Origin: Candidatus Gastranaerophilales bacterium | GTDB lineage: Bacteria; Cyanobacteriota; Vampirovibrionia; Gastranaerophilales; Gastranaerophilaceae | Reading direction: 5' to 3' | Assembly (NCBI GenBank): GCA_944325315.1 | Contig: CALVAA010000004.1 | Coordinates: forward strand, 1-64,000 | Length of the DNA stretch: 64,000 nt | In this document: piece by piece, positions 61,511 to 64,000 of the stretch | Numbering within the stretch: the stretch's first letter is position 1 | Layout of the letters: every line of letters begins with the position of its first letter | The notes under the pieces: generated by a model | Database searches by the model: none | What the model was told of the DNA's origin: nothing | Seen by the model: the letters and a program-made list of their open reading frames with translations, nothing else | Position numbers and translations under genes: made by a program

Positions 61511-62647
61511 ATGGACAATAAAGAAAAAATCAAAGTAGCCTTTCCGCATATGGGAACAATATATGTTGCTTGGGAAATGGCACTAAAAACAATGGGGGTT
61601 GAACCATATATTCCGCCTTATACCAGTAAAAAAACACTGTCACTCGGAACAAAAAACTCACCCGAGGCTATATGTTTACCTTATAAATTAATATTAGGTA
61701 ACTTTATTGAAGCACTCGAAGGAGGAGTTGATTATGTTTCAATGATAACTTCTCCCGGCATTTGCAGACTCGGAGAATACGGAAGAAACATTGAACAGGT
61801 CTTAAAAGAATTAGGATACAAGGCAAATTATATTGAACTCAGCCTATATGACGGTTTTAAAGGCATGGTTGATTACCTTGTGCGACTAAGTGGTTCAAAA
61901 AACTATTTTAAAATATTTCATGCTATATATTTAGCAGTTAGAACAGTTTTTGCAGTGGATGAATTACAAAACTTTTTGTCATACCACAGAGCAAGAGAAA
62001 TCAACAAAGGAGATAGCGAAAAAGCTTTCAACAAAGCAATTAAAATGATTAGAAGTGCAAATAATGCTTTTGAATTATCAAAAGCATTAAAAAACGGTTT
62101 GAGAGAGATTTCTTCAGTTAAAATAGATAAGAATAAAGATATACTTCATGTTGATTTAACAGGCGAAATATATATTGTAAACGATGAATTTTCAAATCAA
62201 AACATGGAACGGGAACTCGGTGCAATGGGAGTGCAGGTCAGAAGGTCTTTAACAGTATCTTCCTTTTTAAAAGATGCGATTATCCCTAAAATATTCAAAA
62301 AAGGAGAAACACATCTTGAGCGAGCCTACAGACTTGCAAAGCCGTATTTAATGAGAGATATCGGAGGGGACGCACTGGAGTGCATTTCGGATGTATTATA
62401 TGCAAAAGAAAGAAACATAGACGGCTTAATTCACGTTTCACCATTTACCTGCATGCCTGAAATTATGAGCCAAAACATATTTCCTAAAATGAGAGAAGAC
62501 ACAAATCTTCCGATTTTGTCTTTAATTATGGACGAGCAAACAGGAAGAGCAGGGTATATTACCCGTCTTGAAGCTTTTGTTGATTTAATGAGAAGAAAAA
62601 AAATTAAAGCCAAAATTCAAGAAAAAAAGTGTGAACCGATAGTTTAA
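61511..62647 (+). CDS. 2-hydroxyacyl-CoA dehydratase activase-related protein (DUF2229/HgdB-like)
   Basis: This 378-residue protein matches the DUF2229/HgdB-like part of CoA-dehydratase activase-related proteins: KVAFPHMGTIYVAWEMALKTMGVEPYIPP, SPEAICLPYKLILGNFIEAL, SPGICRLGEYG, and a late FTCMPEIMSQNIFP plus SLIMDEQTGRAGYITRLEAF. Cysteines in AICLPYK, GICRLGEYG and FTCMPE are the likely [4Fe-4S] ligands. The BadF/BcrA-type ATPase activase that usually accompanies it is not next to it. Start chosen by the promoter at 61499. Confidence 0.85.
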   Translation: MDNKEKIKVAFPHMGTIYVAWEMALKTMGVEPYIPPYTSKKTLSLGTKNSPEAICLPYKLILGNFIEALEGGVDYVSMITSPGICRLGEYGRNIEQVLKELGYKANYIELSLYDGFKGMVDYLVRLSGSKNYFKIFHAIYLAVRTVFAVDELQNFLSYHRAREINKGDSEKAFNKAIKMIRSANNAFELSKALKNGLREISSVKIDKNKDILHVDLTGEIYIVNDEFSNQNMERELGAMGVQVRRSLTVSSFLKDAIIPKIFKKGETHLERAYRLAKPYLMRDIGGDALECISDVLYAKERNIDGLIHVSPFTCMPEIMSQNIFPKMREDTNLPILSLIMDEQTGRAGYITRLEAFVDLMRRKKIKAKIQEKKCEPIV

Positions 62648-62771
62648 CAATCGCAGGCGTTTTATATTTTTAAAAGATATAATAATAAACCAATCCTTAT
62701 AAATTATACACTTTTAGTATATAGAAACAACTATAATGTGCTAATATAAGGTTATAAATTCAAGGACTATT

Positions 62772-63719
62772 ATGGATAAAAACATACTAGAAGTTAAAAA
62801 TCTAAATGTAGGATTTTATATAGAAGATAATTTTTATCCTGCAATAAATGATATTAATTTATCTTTTGAGGAGGGTAAAATCCATGCTATAGCAGGAGAA
62901 TCAGGCTGCGGAAAATCAGTTTTTATAAATACAATTTTAAATCTTCTGCCTAAAAATGCAAAAATAACTAAAGGAGAAATTCTATTTAAAGGAAATGATT
63001 TATTAAAGCTCAATCAACGCCAAATCAGAAAAATAAGAGGAAGGGAAATATCTCTTATACCGCAAGACCCTTTTATGTCTTTAAATCCGTTATACACAAT
63101 TGAAAATCAACTTTTAGAAGTGGTCAAAAATAAAGATAAAGATACAAAAAACACAATAAGACAAGCACTCAATGAAGTAAGAATAAAAAACATTGAAAAC
63201 GTTCTGGTCTCATATCCGCATGAGTTATCCGGCGGAATGAAGCAAAGAGTAATTATAGCTATGAGTTTAATAGCAAACTCTAAACTTATACTTGCAGACG
63301 AACCAACTACAGCTCTTGATGTTTCTGTTTCAAATTCAATTTTGAATTTACTTTTAGATTTAAAAGACAAAGGCAAAACAATAATTTTAATTACCCATGA
63401 TTTATCAATTGTATCAAATTATTGCGATACTGTAAAAATTATGTATTTAGGAGATATTGTTGAAAGCGCTATAGTTGAACAATTATTCAAAGAGCCTTTC
63501 CATCCTTATACAAAAGCGCTTTTAGGAGCGCTTCCGACAAAAAAAGGAAAAAAACTTGAAAATATCAAAGGACAAATCTCGCCTATAACCCAAAAAATTA
63601 CCGGCTGCAAGTTTCATCCCAGATGCAATTTTGTTATGGATATATGCAAAAATAAAAAACCTGATTATTACAAAAATTGTTACAGAGACGTTCTTTGTCA
63701 TTTATACAGAAAAAATTAG
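62772..63719 (+). CDS. oligopeptide/dipeptide ABC transporter ATP-binding protein (OppD/DppD-like)
   Basis: This 315-residue ATPase has Walker A GESGCGKS at 42-49, signature LSGGMKQR (about 155), LADEPTTALDVS and the C-terminal oligopeptide-transporter extension with ITGCKFHPRCNFVMDIC. Partners (permeases, OppF, binding protein) are not adjacent. The stop overlaps the convergent gene by 4 nt. Confidence 0.9.
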   Translation: MDKNILEVKNLNVGFYIEDNFYPAINDINLSFEEGKIHAIAGESGCGKSVFINTILNLLPKNAKITKGEILFKGNDLLKLNQRQIRKIRGREISLIPQDPFMSLNPLYTIENQLLEVVKNKDKDTKNTIRQALNEVRIKNIENVLVSYPHELSGGMKQRVIIAMSLIANSKLILADEPTTALDVSVSNSILNLLLDLKDKGKTIILITHDLSIVSNYCDTVKIMYLGDIVESAIVEQLFKEPFHPYTKALLGALPTKKGKKLENIKGQISPITQKITGCKFHPRCNFVMDICKNKKPDYYKNCYRDVLCHLYRKN

Positions 63720-64000
63720 CTTAAATATTTCATATAATCACTTATAATTTTATCAATTTTATCTTGGTACTTTTCTTCAGGAAACATTGTTCTTGCTTGA
63801 GTAATTTTTCCTGAAAAGACTAAATCCGAAATGATTAAATCATCAATATTTGCACCAAACATATAAGCATTAAGCCAAACTTGAAACTTATCATAGGCTT
63901 TTTTTGAAAGCCTTGCCGTATTTTTATCCGAAAGAAAAAGAGCCATTTTTATAATATCTGCTTCATTTAGATTATTTTCATCAAACAATTCTTTATTTTC
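63716..64000 (-). CDS. hypothetical protein, 5' end outside the window
   Basis: A helical soluble protein of at least 90 residues whose frame stays open to the end of the window (ENKELFDENNLNEADIIKMALFLSDKN upstream of any ATG), so the start is outside. It has AYDKFQVWLNAYMFG and KITQARTMFPEEKYQDKIDKI. Not recognised. Confidence 0.45.
   Translation of the reverse strand, partial: ENKELFDENNLNEADIIKMALFLSDKNTARLSKKAYDKFQVWLNAYMFGANIDDLIISDLVFSGKITQARTMFPEEKYQDKIDKIISDYMKYLS

Overview
The window is an AT-rich bacterial chromosome segment that is almost entirely coding. Gene content points to a non-photosynthetic relative of Cyanobacteria, most likely order Gastranaerophilales (Vampirovibrionia/Melainabacteria). 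The evidence is a Ycf23/DUF561 homologue (otherwise typical of cyanobacteria and plastids), a cyanobacterial SigF-like group 3 sigma factor next to a prepilin peptidase, an SLH-domain envelope protein, and several proteins with a short N-terminal I-x-F-[K/R/G]-[G/S/A] motif that I associate with this lineage. The last point is recollection and was not checked by a search. I see no prophage, insertion sequence, integrase or CRISPR array.

Layout. 0-5.3 kb: tRNA-Gln, uridine kinase-like P-loop protein, a two-gene operon of class II aldolase plus a degenerate ThiC homologue, then ispH-rpsA. 5.3-9.3 kb: small hypothetical, acpS, a three-gene run with two tandem CX5R phosphatase-like proteins, and rpsF-ssb-rpsR. 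9.3-18.2 kb: PepT-like peptidase, trpS, a TPR protein, a CheR-like methyltransferase, ppdK and an HD-domain protein. 18.2-26.5 kb: a 425-base non-coding stretch with inverted repeats, dapB-asd-dapA, a sugar-nucleotidyltransferase-like protein, Ycf23, a Deg-like protease, mnmA and rpmB. 26.5-32.3 kb: envelope genes (GT4, membrane protein, GT9, SLH protein, glycine-rich protein) and tRNA-Pro. 32.3-38.3 kb: SGNH hydrolase, a histidine kinase/receiver/pseudo-GspE operon and a glutamate-cysteine ligase-like gene. 38.3-41.8 kb: rsmA-ispE, GT2, YdjC deacetylase. 41.8-48.0 kb: a DNA-repair/defence-like run (Upf1-like helicase with a C-terminal nuclease-like domain, mutS2, AlkD-like). 48.0-57.6 kb: D-x-D-G repeat protein, NfeD/SPFH pair, candidate ncRNA, the GGGtGRT/NifU-like pair, metY, pilD, sigma factor, ilvC and rph. 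57.6-64 kb: a protein with a perfect 113-bp internal duplication, a sigma factor, rplJ-rplL with a long leader, two linked membrane/repeat proteins, an HgdB/DUF2229-type protein, OppD and a partial gene.

Two patterns run through the window. First, eleven genes have a -10-like hexamer exactly 6 nt before the ATG and no Shine-Dalgarno, so their transcripts are probably leaderless. Second, six or seven unrelated proteins share the N-terminal IxF[K/R/G] motif, which may be a sorting or processing tag on otherwise cytosolic-type enzymes (phosphatases, methyltransferase, HD hydrolase, nucleotidyltransferase). The most distinctive individual loci are the ThiC homologue without its Fe-S motif, the repeat-flanked peptide gene at 57.6 kb, the helicase-nuclease, the GGGtGRT/NifU pair, and a possible pair of short terminator-ended RNAs upstream of ilvC, one with a CU-rich anti-Shine-Dalgarno-like segment.
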